Source: Methanomassiliicoccaceae archaeon
GTDB lineage: Archaea; Thermoplasmatota; Thermoplasmata; Methanomassiliicoccales; Methanomethylophilaceae
Reading direction: 5' to 3'
DNA: 15,294 bases
Assembly (NCBI GenBank): GCA_009776625.1
Contig: WRNL01000026.1
Location: 1 to 15,294, forward strand
In this document: piece by piece, positions 1-6,104 of the stretch
Numbering within the stretch: the first letter of the stretch is position 1
Layout of the letters: each line of letters begins with the position of its first letter
The notes under the pieces: model-generated
What the model was told of the DNA's origin: nothing
The model's database searches: none
Seen by the model: only the letters and a program-made list of their open reading frames with translations
Position numbers and translations under genes: made by a program

Positions 1-1
1 C

Positions 2-571
2 ATACCCTCGCCGAAGGCGGAGCCGTTCAAGCTGTGGCTGGCGGCGGTCGGGGGCGAGAGGATCGACGAGGAGATGGACCCCGAGCGGGCCATCGACCGC
101 GCCCTCGCCGCATACCTCAGGAAGGGCTACAGCCGCGAATGGGTGAACCAGAGGCTGCAGGCCATACAGGTGCGTAAGGAGCTGACCGACGAGTGGGAGG
201 ACCGCGGCGTCAGGAAAGGGAGGGAGTACGCCATCCTGACCGATGTGATAACCGAGGCCTGGGCGGGGCTGACCACTAGGCAGTACAAGGACCTCAAGGG
301 CCTGAAGAAAGAGAGCCTGCGGGACAACATGACGACCATCGAGCTGGTGCTGAACATGCTCGCGGAGGCGACGACGACCGAGATATCGAGGGAGCGGCTG
401 CCGCAGACGTTCGAGGAGAACAGGGAGGTGGCGCAGAGCGGCGGCGAGGTCGCCGGCATAGCGCGGAAAGAGGCGGAGAGGCGCATAGGTAAGCGGGTCG
501 TCACCCCGAGGAACGACTCCGACGCCCTGCGGATAGCCGAGGGCGCCGAGGAGGACAAAGGAGCGAGGTGA
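2..571 (+). CDS. BRO-N/DinD-family (phage antirepressor-like) protein, C-terminal part
   Basis: The frame is open from base 2, so the gene starts before the window and only its last 189 codons are here; the ATG at 74 is internal. Recognisable family blocks are SPKAEPFKLWLAAVG near the left edge, then KGYSREWVNQRLQAIQVRKE, LTDEW, EYAILTDVI, LKGLKKESLRDNMT, ELVLNMLAEATT and a basic segment ending GKRVVT. These match the C-terminal half of the family that includes phage/viral BRO proteins and E. coli DinD. In those proteins an N-terminal Bro-N DNA-binding domain precedes this helical part. The likely role is a regulator or antirepressor carried by mobile elements; DinD itself acts on RecA. The stop is TGA at 569-571. 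Family membership is confident, the exact role is not. Confidence 0.85.
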   Translation: MPSPKAEPFKLWLAAVGGERIDEEMDPERAIDRALAAYLRKGYSREWVNQRLQAIQVRKELTDEWEDRGVRKGREYAILTDVITEAWAGLTTRQYKDLKGLKKESLRDNMTTIELVLNMLAEATTTEISRERLPQTFEENREVAQSGGEVAGIARKEAERRIGKRVVTPRNDSDALRIAEGAEEDKGAR

Positions 572-810
572 GTGCGACGGCACGCCGGCGGCCGACATCC
601 ACAAGCGGCTATGACATCGCCGGCTCACGCTGGGTCTCCGACATGCAGGTAATCGGCCGCCAAAGGGGCGAGCGCATGCGGCGCATCCTCCGTGGGGGCC
701 AGCACCCCCCTCACAGAGCCACAAAGCCGAAAGGGCCCGCCGCCCCATTCTCGGCCGTGGCGGCTCCTCATATGCCGTCCGGCTCACCCCTATGCCCATG
801 AGTGGCCAGA

Positions 811-836
811 GGGATGCCGGAGGCCTCCGGCATCCC
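811..836. repeat. Perfect 26-bp palindrome
   Basis: The arm GGGATGCCGGAGG is followed directly by its exact reverse complement, with no spacer. It lies 57 bases before the ATG of the small CxxC gene. No T-run follows it, so it does not look like a terminator. It could be a binding site for a dimeric regulator or a cruciform-forming element. Confidence 0.75.
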
Positions 837-882
837 GGCGAGGCATCGCGAGTGGGCAAAGGTAATAAAGGGCCCTGCGATT

Positions 883-889
883 GGAGGGG
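883..889 (+). promoter_or_regulatory. Ribosome binding site deciding the start at 893
   Basis: GGAGGGG lies three bases before ATG 893 and overlaps the alternative in-frame TTG at 881, which would leave the motif inside the gene. This favours ATG 893, although the spacing is a little short. Confidence 0.55.
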
Positions 890-892
890 TCG

Positions 893-1147
893 ATGGAAAT
901 AACCGTTGACGGCGACGTCAGGAAACTCATCGCTTCAGAAGGGCGCGACTACAGGATATGCACCTCATGCACCGGCCCCGCCCTGGTGCCGACGACGGTG
1001 AAGCCGCCGAAGGAGTCCGACATCAGGATACCCGTTGGCGGCAACACCCTCTACGTCTCGATAGTCCAGGCCAGGTACGTGAGGAGGATCACCATGGACA
1101 TGCTGTACAACAGGGACGACATAGGCTCCTGCTCAGTCTTCTATTGA
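893..1147 (+). CDS. Small CxxC protein of unknown function
   Basis: The product is an 84-residue protein with a CTSC motif at residues 23-26, a conserved-looking block TGPALVPTTVKPPKESDI, and a C-terminal half with several basic residues (VQARYVRRITMDMLYN). It has no signal peptide or membrane segment, so it is probably a small cytosolic protein. The single CxxC might bind metal in a dimer or form a disulfide, but no function is assigned. Codon use (GC-rich third positions, ATA and AGG) is like the neighbouring genes, which supports a real gene. Its TGA stop abuts the stop of the opposing thiI-like gene inside the hexamer TGATCA. An alternative start is TTG 881, giving 88 residues. Confidence 0.72.
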   Translation: MEITVDGDVRKLIASEGRDYRICTSCTGPALVPTTVKPPKESDIRIPVGGNTLYVSIVQARYVRRITMDMLYNRDDIGSCSVFY

Positions 1148-1774
1148 TCAGGACAGCCTCGCCGCGCCGGCGGCGGCGCCGGATGCGAGGCCTTCTATGC
1201 CCGCCGACGCGTCGAACGCCGCCATCTTGCCGAGGTCGGCCTCGGTGACGGGCTTGGACGGCACGATGGAGCAGCCGACCGACTTGATTATCGATATGTC
1301 ATAGGTCCCGATTTCCTTCGCGACGGCCTCTATCTCTATCTTGTCGTACCCGATGAGCGGCCTGACGACGGGGACTTCGAGGCCGTGGCTCACGTACCTC
1401 AGGTTCTTTAGCGTCTGCGAGGCCACCTGGCCGAGGGAGTCCCCCATCACGATGCCGCCGCAGCCGAGCCCGCGGGCGATTTCCTGGGCGGTCCTCAGCA
1501 TGGCCCTCTTGCAGAGGACGCACTGGTAGTTGCGGTCGCAGGCCTTGGATATCTTCTCTTGCGCTATGCCGTGGGGCGCAGAGTACAGCGGGAAGGGTGA
1601 GCCGGTGACTTCCCTCAGCCGCTCCGCCAGCGCCTTGACCTTCTCCACCGAGGTGTCGTCCGCGAAAGGGCGGTTGTCCATGTGGAGGAGGGCGACGTCC
1701 GCGCCCGCCCTGTCCATGATGTAGGCTGCCACCGGGGAGTCGATGCCCCCCGACACGAGCGCGAGGAGCCTCAC
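1148..1774 (-). CDS. thiI: ThiI-like PP-loop protein (tRNA 4-thiouridine synthase catalytic domain, no THUMP)
   Basis: The 208-residue product starts at GTG 1774 and has the PP-loop SGGIDS at residues 8-13, a CxxC pair (C85, C88) in YQCVLCKRAM, and the ThiI block GDSLGQVASQT at 111-121, then RPLIGYDKIEI. Together these are the ATP-binding adenylyltransferase domain of ThiI, which activates uridine 8 of tRNA for sulfur insertion; archaeal forms use a CxxC near this position. The usual N-terminal ferredoxin-like and THUMP domains that bind tRNA are absent, and so is a rhodanese domain. It is the last gene of a minus-strand operon; its GTG overlaps the stop of the small coiled-coil gene as GTGA. 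It may need a separate tRNA-binding partner or act on another substrate. Confidence 0.85.
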   Translation of the reverse strand: MRLLALVSGGIDSPVAAYIMDRAGADVALLHMDNRPFADDTSVEKVKALAERLREVTGSPFPLYSAPHGIAQEKISKACDRNYQCVLCKRAMLRTAQEIARGLGCGGIVMGDSLGQVASQTLKNLRYVSHGLEVPVVRPLIGYDKIEIEAVAKEIGTYDISIIKSVGCSIVPSKPVTEADLGKMAAFDASAGIEGLASGAAAGAARLS

Positions 1775-1950
1775 GTGTTGTATCTCCCGAACCCCGGGCC
1801 GTCGCCGAACCCCATCGGGAGGTCGTCGTACTCTTCCTCGTCGCTGATCATGCTGTACATGGCCTGTATGAACTCCTTTAGCCCGGCCACCTCGCTCTTG
1901 AGGGCCTTCACCTCCGCCTTCAGGGCGGCCACCTCGTCGACCCGCTTCAT
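1771..1950 (-). CDS. Small coiled-coil protein between csl4 and thiI
   Basis: The 59-residue frame starts at ATG 1950, which overlaps the csl4 stop as ATGA (1947-1950), and ends in TGA, which overlaps the thiI GTG (1771-1774). Residues 4-32 form heptad-like repeats (EVAALKAEVKALKSEVAGLK) typical of a short coiled coil. An acidic patch SDEEEYDD and a Gly-rich tail MGFGDGPGFGR follow. Both 4-base overlaps match translational coupling, and GC-rich third positions agree with the neighbours, so the gene is likely real despite its size. No family is recognised. Its position suggests that it helps or tethers Csl4 or the ThiI-like protein; this is inference. Confidence 0.75.
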   Translation of the reverse strand: MKRVDEVAALKAEVKALKSEVAGLKEFIQAMYSMISDEEEYDDLPMGFGDGPGFGRYNT

Positions 1951-2507
1951 GGCTTTACATCACCGTAGTCGTCGGCGAGCTTCCTGAAGAAGGAGCGCTC
2001 GCAGTTCGTGCAGTAGAGCCCCTTGCCCTTCCTGACGAGCTCGGTCTTGCATGCGCCGCAGAGGGACCTTATGACGCCGAGGTGGTCGTCCCTGGTCGTG
2101 AGCTGCAGGGACGGCGAGATGCCGGTGACCCTCGCCCGTATGTAGTCCCCTTTCCTGAGCTCCCTGGACACGTCGTCCGTGTAGCCCTGCGATATCTTGG
2201 ACACGTGTATGGTGGCGTAGGTCTCCCCGCCGAGGCCGCGCTTCGTGCCCTCCTTCGCGACGACGTCCGCGGTGGCCATGGTGTTCCTGATGTCGGCCAC
2301 CACGGCGTACACTATGTCCCCCGTCCTGAGGACGTTGGGGGGGTTCGGGGTCACGACCCTGGCGACGCACTCGTCGTCGTCCAGGACGAGGGTCCCGACC
2401 TGCGAAGCGTATATCTTGCCGTCGTTGGCGAACGTCCCGTCGGAGGCCAGATACTCCTCCTCCACGGCGACCTCGTCGCCGGGGAATACTTCGATTCTCT
2501 CTGTCAT
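1947..2507 (-). CDS. csl4: Exosome complex RNA-binding subunit Csl4
   Basis: The 186-residue product has an N-terminal VFPGDEVAVEEEYL segment, an S1 RNA-binding domain at about residues 62-138 (GDIVYAVVADIR to LQLTTRD), and a C-terminal zinc ribbon with C150/C153 and C166/C169 (CGAC and CTNC). This is the archaeal Csl4 layout. Csl4 caps the Rrp41/Rrp42 ring of the RNA exosome and guides RNA into it for 3'-5' decay and polyadenylation. ATG 2507 is chosen because the ribosome-binding-like GGTGAT lies just upstream. An in-frame GTG at 2516 overlaps the stop of the METTL5-like gene as GTGA and would add three residues. The gene sits second in the operon. Confidence 0.95.
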   Translation of the reverse strand: MTERIEVFPGDEVAVEEEYLASDGTFANDGKIYASQVGTLVLDDDECVARVVTPNPPNVLRTGDIVYAVVADIRNTMATADVVAKEGTKRGLGGETYATIHVSKISQGYTDDVSRELRKGDYIRARVTGISPSLQLTTRDDHLGVIRSLCGACKTELVRKGKGLYCTNCERSFFRKLADDYGDVKP

Positions 2508-2512
2508 TGGTA

Positions 2513-3106
2513 TCACCTTATGTTGACGACCACAATGTCAACGCTGTGCTTCTCTTTACTGTGGAACGTGAACGTATTAGGGATGTCGTACTTATACGTT
2601 TTATCGTAGACGATTTCCCGGTCGTGCCTTTTAACGTACTCCTTGACGAAATCTAGCGTCCCTGCCATGTGGAACGAGTACACGCACTCGGCGGACGCCA
2701 TCGCCTTCCTCAGGAAGTCCCTGTCGGCGCGGCGGCTCTGACAGCCGAAGGGCGGGTTCATGACGACGGTGTCCGCCCCCTCGCCGACATCGTTCACGTC
2801 CGACACGGCGAACGTTATCCCCGCTCCGATCGAGGCGGCGTGGGCGGACGCTATGCCCACCGCCCTCTCCGACACGTCGTAGCCGACGACCGCCCCCGCG
2901 CCGAGCAGCCACGAGCCGAAGGAGAGCATCCCGGTCCCGCACCCGAGGTCCATGACCTTAAGGCCTCTGATGTCGCCTTTAGCGTACGCGTCGAAAAGGA
3001 CGTCCGCCGCTATCGCCGCAGGGGTCATGTACTGCTCTAGGGAGGGGTCGGGGCGCTCGAACCCCGGCACCTTCTCCAGCTCGATCTCGAGGTCCTTCTT
3101 CTTCAT
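2513..3106 (-). CDS. METTL5-like N6-adenine rRNA/DNA-type methyltransferase
   Basis: The 197-residue product begins with LEQYMTP (residues 23-29), typical of the METTL5 branch. It has the SAM-binding motif DLGCGTG at 53-59, the acidic motif II in VVGYDVS, the catalytic NPPF at 117-120 and a C-terminal block KYDIPNTFTFH. The NPPF motif is that of enzymes methylating the exocyclic amine of adenine; eukaryotic METTL5 makes m6A in 18S rRNA with the partner TRMT112. Archaeal substrates are less certain, small-subunit rRNA being the best guess. It is the first gene of the operon with csl4, overlapping or abutting it. The ATG at 3106 is 26 bases from a TATA-like element and has no good ribosome binding site, so translation may be leaderless. 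Confidence 0.92.
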   Translation of the reverse strand: MKKKDLEIELEKVPGFERPDPSLEQYMTPAAIAADVLFDAYAKGDIRGLKVMDLGCGTGMLSFGSWLLGAGAVVGYDVSERAVGIASAHAASIGAGITFAVSDVNDVGEGADTVVMNPPFGCQSRRADRDFLRKAMASAECVYSFHMAGTLDFVKEYVKRHDREIVYDKTYKYDIPNTFTFHSKEKHSVDIVVVNIR

Positions 3107-3128
3107 CCGCTTTCCATATGGGGGCGCA

Positions 3129-3136
3129 CGTTAAAG
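3129..3136 (-). promoter_or_regulatory. TATA-like element of the METTL5-csl4-thiI operon
   Basis: CTTTAACG on the minus strand is centred about 26 bases before ATG 3106, the spacing expected for an archaeal TATA box with a leaderless transcript. Confidence 0.5.
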
Positions 3137-3145
3137 CCGTTGCCT

Positions 3146-3151
3146 AAAAAA
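3146..3151 (-). terminator. Possible T-run terminator of the first DUF4143 ATPase gene
   Basis: A run of six T on the minus strand lies about 125 bases after the ATPase stop and just before the operon promoter. A GGGGGC/GCCCCC hairpin (3210-3225) lies between them. Archaeal termination often needs only T-runs; this is weak evidence. Confidence 0.3.
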
Positions 3152-3274
3152 GGGGCCGCCTCGGCCATGAGGGGCGCATGGGGCGTTGTGAAAACCCGTC
3201 GGTCCCGTGGGGGGCGGACGCCCCCGCAGGGGCCGATAAGGCCGAGGATGCGCCGGACAGGGTGCCCGGCAGGC

Positions 3275-4630
3275 TCACCTGAGGCCGCCGTCCCCGAAGC
3301 CCCGTTCGTCGCTCATCGACCGCATGAACGAGGCCGCGAAGAGCGGGTAGTGCTCCACGCCTTTCTCATCGATGAAGGTGTTCGTCCCCTCCAGTTTGAT
3401 CCCCCTCCTCACCTTGTACTTCTCCGACATGACGGAGTCCAGCGACTTCGACTGCCTGTTGTTGCCGGACTTGACTTCGACGGCCGTCGCGACCCCGTTC
3501 AGGTTGAGCACGAAATCGACCTCCAGCGTCCCTTTCCTCTCGAAGTAGAATAGGTCGTACCCCTCCTTCGCCAGCATGTCCCCGACCATGTTCTCCATTA
3601 TCGCGCCCTCGTTCACGCTCAGCTCCTCGCTCAGTATCGCCCTCGCCACCCCCTCCTCCATCATCGCCACGAGCAGGCCCGTGTCCCTCATGTACACCTT
3701 GAACGCGTTGTCCCTCCTGTTCATCGCCAGCGGCAGGGCGGGCTCGCTGAGGTTGTGGCACAGGCTGATTATGCCCGCCTCCTTCAGCCACAGGAGGCTG
3801 TTGCCGTACGTGTCGTACTTGCTCCCTTTCTTATCCTCCACGTGGGCGTAGAAGAACTTCTTGTTGCTCTTCGCAAGCTGGCCCGGTATGGAGTGGAACG
3901 ACGACAGCACCTTGTTCTTCTCCGCCGCCGGCGCGTATTTCGCGATGTCGTCCAGGTAGCTCGATATTATCTCCCTCTGCACCTTCGCGACGTTCCCGAG
4001 ATGGCCCGTCTCCCTGAACGCCTCCACCGCCTCGGGCATCCCGCCCACTATCATGTGCCACCTGAGGTGCTCGTCGAGCTTGTCGAGGAACAGCCCGTCC
4101 ATCGGCCTCCTCTCGACGAGGCTCCCCCTGACATCCCTGATTATCTCTTCTTTGACCCCCATCGCCCAGAGGAACTCCTCGAAGTCCAGCGAGGACATGT
4201 CCATGGTCTCCTCGTACCCCACGGGGTACGACGACACCTCCTTGTACCTCACGCCCATGAGCGACCCGGTGCCGATGACGTCGTACCTCCCGTCCATCGT
4301 GAAGAACTTGAACGAGACCCTGGCGTCCGGGCAGTTCTGTATCTCGTCGAGGAAGATCAGCGTGTCGCCGGGGATGAACGCGGCCTCCGGGAAGAACAGG
4401 GACATCCTCGTGGCGATGCTGTCCACGTCCTTGCTGCCGGCGAATATGGATGCGTAGCTCGGATCCTTCTCGAAGTTTATGTAGATGTACGAGGAGTAGT
4501 TCTTCCTCCCGAAGTCGTCTATGGAGTAAGTCTTCCCGACCTGCCTGGCGCCGCGCACGAGCAGCGATTTCCTTTTCGGGCGGCTCTTCCATTCCATGAG
4601 GGCATCGGTTATCTTCCTTCTGAGCATCAT
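3275..4630 (-). CDS. AAA_14/DUF4143 family ATPase (first copy)
   Basis: The 451-residue protein starts MMLRRKITDALMEW, usual for this family. It has Walker A GARQVGKT (27-34), Walker B LIFLDEIQNCP (91-101) and a sensor block VIGTGSLMG (118-126). The DUF4143 half ends in a PD-(D/E)XK-like core, LEVDFVLNLNG then AVEVKSG (about 365-390). Such proteins are abundant, patchily spread P-loop ATPases in archaea and gut bacteria; the C-terminal core resembles nuclease folds, but no activity is established and the biological role is unknown. ATG 4630 is preferred over an in-frame TTG at 4657, which gives nine extra residues beside the direct repeats. No clear ribosome binding site is seen. The gene is intact, alone on its strand, and preceded by a 32-bp repeat array that may control it. 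A diverged second copy lies at 8002-9279. Confidence 0.9.
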   Translation of the reverse strand: MMLRRKITDALMEWKSRPKRKSLLVRGARQVGKTYSIDDFGRKNYSSYIYINFEKDPSYASIFAGSKDVDSIATRMSLFFPEAAFIPGDTLIFLDEIQNCPDARVSFKFFTMDGRYDVIGTGSLMGVRYKEVSSYPVGYEETMDMSSLDFEEFLWAMGVKEEIIRDVRGSLVERRPMDGLFLDKLDEHLRWHMIVGGMPEAVEAFRETGHLGNVAKVQREIISSYLDDIAKYAPAAEKNKVLSSFHSIPGQLAKSNKKFFYAHVEDKKGSKYDTYGNSLLWLKEAGIISLCHNLSEPALPLAMNRRDNAFKVYMRDTGLLVAMMEEGVARAILSEELSVNEGAIMENMVGDMLAKEGYDLFYFERKGTLEVDFVLNLNGVATAVEVKSGNNRQSKSLDSVMSEKYKVRRGIKLEGTNTFIDEKGVEHYPLFAASFMRSMSDERGFGDGGLR

Positions 4631-4658
4631 CTGCGCATCAGTGCCTGAGTATTTCAAC

Positions 4659-4765
4659 TTACGTTTTTTACTAGGACTTTTTAGACGATATTACGTTTTT
4701 TACTAGGACTTTTTAGACGATATTACGTTTTTTACTAGGACTTTTTAGAGCATATCACGTTTATT
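4659..4765 (-). repeat. 32-bp direct repeat array upstream of the first ATPase
   Basis: Units start at 4659, 4691 and 4723 and read TTACGTTTTTTACTAGGACT, then TTTTTAGACGATA, on the plus strand. The first two are identical over 32 bases. The third differs only near its end (AGCATA for ACGATA). A fourth at 4755 keeps only its first nine or so bases (TCACGTTTA). The perfect copies are next to the ATPase gene and the decayed one is farthest. AT-rich tracts in each unit could act as TATA elements. The remaining bases up to 4881 show nothing else. Confidence 0.9.
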
Positions 4766-4881
4766 CCATGGGAGCAGGCTCAATGTCGAACGGCGGCAGC
4801 GTTCATCCAAGCAGCCTGCGCAACTCCCTATGGGATCCTGGGCCGCTCGCATAGCATGTATGCCGACGCCCCCCGCCCCGC

Positions 4882-5928
4882 TCACCTCCTCCACACGTAC
4901 CTGGCATCCTTGTATCCTCCCTTCTTCTCCACCAGCCCCTGCCCCTGGAGCACGGACAGCCTCGCCTCTATGGTCGTCTGGCTTATGTCCGGGAGGAGCG
5001 CCATGATCTCTTTCTTGGATATGGGCGAGATGCTGTTCCTAATGGCCGCCTCGACGCGGTTGCCCTTGTTCGCCTTCTTGTCGCCCACCACGTCGAACCG
5101 CCTGTCCAGCTCCATGTAGCAGGCGAACAGCGTGAGGATGAAGTCCTCTATGAACGGGAGATAGTCGTTGCTGTTCGTGTGCCAGCCCTCGGACGATGCT
5201 TTGAGGGAATCGTAATAGCCCTCCTTGTGCTTGTTGATCCGCCCCTCGAACGATATGTACCTGCCCACGTCTATGCCGCTCCTGTACATCAGGAGGAGGG
5301 ACAGGAGCCGGGACATCCGCCCGTTGCCGTCGGGGAACGGGTGTATGCACAGGAAGTCCAGGATGACGCATGGTATCAGGAGGACGGGGTCTATGCCGCT
5401 GTCGTCCTTCGCGTCGGCATACGCGAGGACGAGCTGCTCCATCGACGCCCCCGTCTCATCCGACGGGGTCGGCCTGAACCTAACGCTCCTGGCCCCGTGC
5501 CGGTCGACCTCCATTATGACGTTGTCGCTCGTCTTGTACCTGCCCCCGCCGTTGGGCGTGTACGACATCATCATCCTGTGCATATCCAATATCAGATTCT
5601 CGCTGAGCCCCATCGACATATGCTCCCTGTGCACAAGGTCGAGGACGTCCCTGTAGCCGGCTATCTCCATCTCGCTGTGGTTGAGGGGGGCGCTGTTCTC
5701 GTTGACTATCGCCTCTATGCGCTTGTCCGTCGTCACTATCCCCTCGATCTCGTTGGAGCCCTTGACGGATTGGATCCTCGCTATCGATTCCAGGGCGGCG
5801 AACGCCTCCGGGTGGCTCCCCCTCAGCTCTTCCTCTTTCAGCCTGAACGCCGCAATCCCGCTGGCGATGCTCATGGTGTCCGTCCGTACCCTCAGGTCTT
5901 TTATGAATGAGTAGTCGTAGCGTCGCAT
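4882..5928 (-). CDS. Fic family protein (AMPylase-type) with N-terminal inhibitory motif and winged helix
   Basis: The 348-residue protein has the catalytic Fic loop HPFPDGNGR at 196-204, which transfers AMP or a similar group from a nucleotide to Ser/Thr/Tyr of a target. The catalytic His is H196. Upstream, SNEIEG at 58-63 fits the inhibitory helix motif (S/T)xxxE(G/N), so this is a self-inhibited Fic protein with the helix at its own N-terminus. Residues from about 290 (NSISPISKKEIMALLPDIS to VEKKGGYKDARYVW) look like a winged-helix domain, which could bind DNA. Start ATG 5928 has only a weak ribosome site (GGGGCAG). The gene is divergent from the AlbA_2 gene, and the shared spacer carries repeated TACTGCATAT boxes, one pair flanking its TATA region. 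The target protein is unknown. Self-regulation through the winged helix is plausible. Confidence 0.93.
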   Translation of the reverse strand: MRRYDYSFIKDLRVRTDTMSIASGIAAFRLKEEELRGSHPEAFAALESIARIQSVKGSNEIEGIVTTDKRIEAIVNENSAPLNHSEMEIAGYRDVLDLVHREHMSMGLSENLILDMHRMMMSYTPNGGGRYKTSDNVIMEVDRHGARSVRFRPTPSDETGASMEQLVLAYADAKDDSGIDPVLLIPCVILDFLCIHPFPDGNGRMSRLLSLLLMYRSGIDVGRYISFEGRINKHKEGYYDSLKASSEGWHTNSNDYLPFIEDFILTLFACYMELDRRFDVVGDKKANKGNRVEAAIRNSISPISKKEIMALLPDISQTTIEARLSVLQGQGLVEKKGGYKDARYVWRR

Positions 5929-5950
5929 TTTTCTGCCCCATGGTGCATGT

Positions 5951-6015
5951 TACTGCATATATTTTATACTATTTATATGCAGTATTTTTCAAATTTGATG
6001 GTTTTACTGCATATG
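5951..6015. promoter_or_regulatory. Three TACTGCATAT operator-like boxes in the fic/albA_2 divergent region
   Basis: Box 1 (5951-5961, TACTGCATATA) and box 2 (5974-5984, TATATGCAGTA) form an exact 11-bp inverted repeat around a 12-base AT spacer, TTTTATACTATT. Box 3 (6005-6015, TACTGCATATG) repeats box 1 in the same direction. The inverted pair surrounds the likely fic TATA element, so a bound protein would be expected to block fic transcription. Candidate binders are the winged-helix domains of either neighbour; this is inference. Confidence 0.7.
5960..5968 (-). promoter_or_regulatory. Likely TATA box of fic
   Basis: TATAAAATA on the minus strand lies about 32-40 bases before ATG 5928, between the two inverted operator boxes. 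It would give a leader of about 10 bases. Confidence 0.45.
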
Positions 6016-6051
6016 TCCGCACATCACCCGAACGCAAGGCAGAAGGCGATA

Positions 6052-6061
6052 CATATTAAAC
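6052..6061 (+). promoter_or_regulatory. Likely TATA box of the albA_2 gene
   Basis: CATATTAAAC is centred about 48 bases before the GTG start at 6105, giving a short leader that contains the ribosome site AAGGAGGGG (6087-6095). That site decides the GTG start. Confidence 0.5.
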
Positions 6062-6104
6062 TCCCCTGGCAATCCTGCTCAGGAGTAAGGAGGGGTGCAC
6101 AGGC

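Larger units (their letters stand above)
572..892. other. Intergenic stretch without a convincing gene
   Basis: An open frame from GTG 568 to 801 overlaps the previous stop, but its product is Pro/Arg/Ser-rich and low in complexity, with no family signature, so it is not called. The stretch holds a G5/C5 hairpin (694-709) and the 26-bp palindrome at 811-836. No clear TATA box is visible before the next gene. Confidence 0.5.

Noticed and set aside
679..709. 12-mer CGGCGCATCCTC next to a G5/C5 hairpin, echoed in reverse at 3205-3255
   Set aside because: One shared 12-mer is expected by chance in 15 kb of GC-rich DNA. The hairpins differ in sequence and spacing, so a dispersed repeat is not supported.
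568..801. 77-codon frame overlapping the stop of the BRO/DinD gene
   Set aside because: The Pro/Arg/Ser-rich, unstructured product and poor codon pattern look like GC-rich chance coding.
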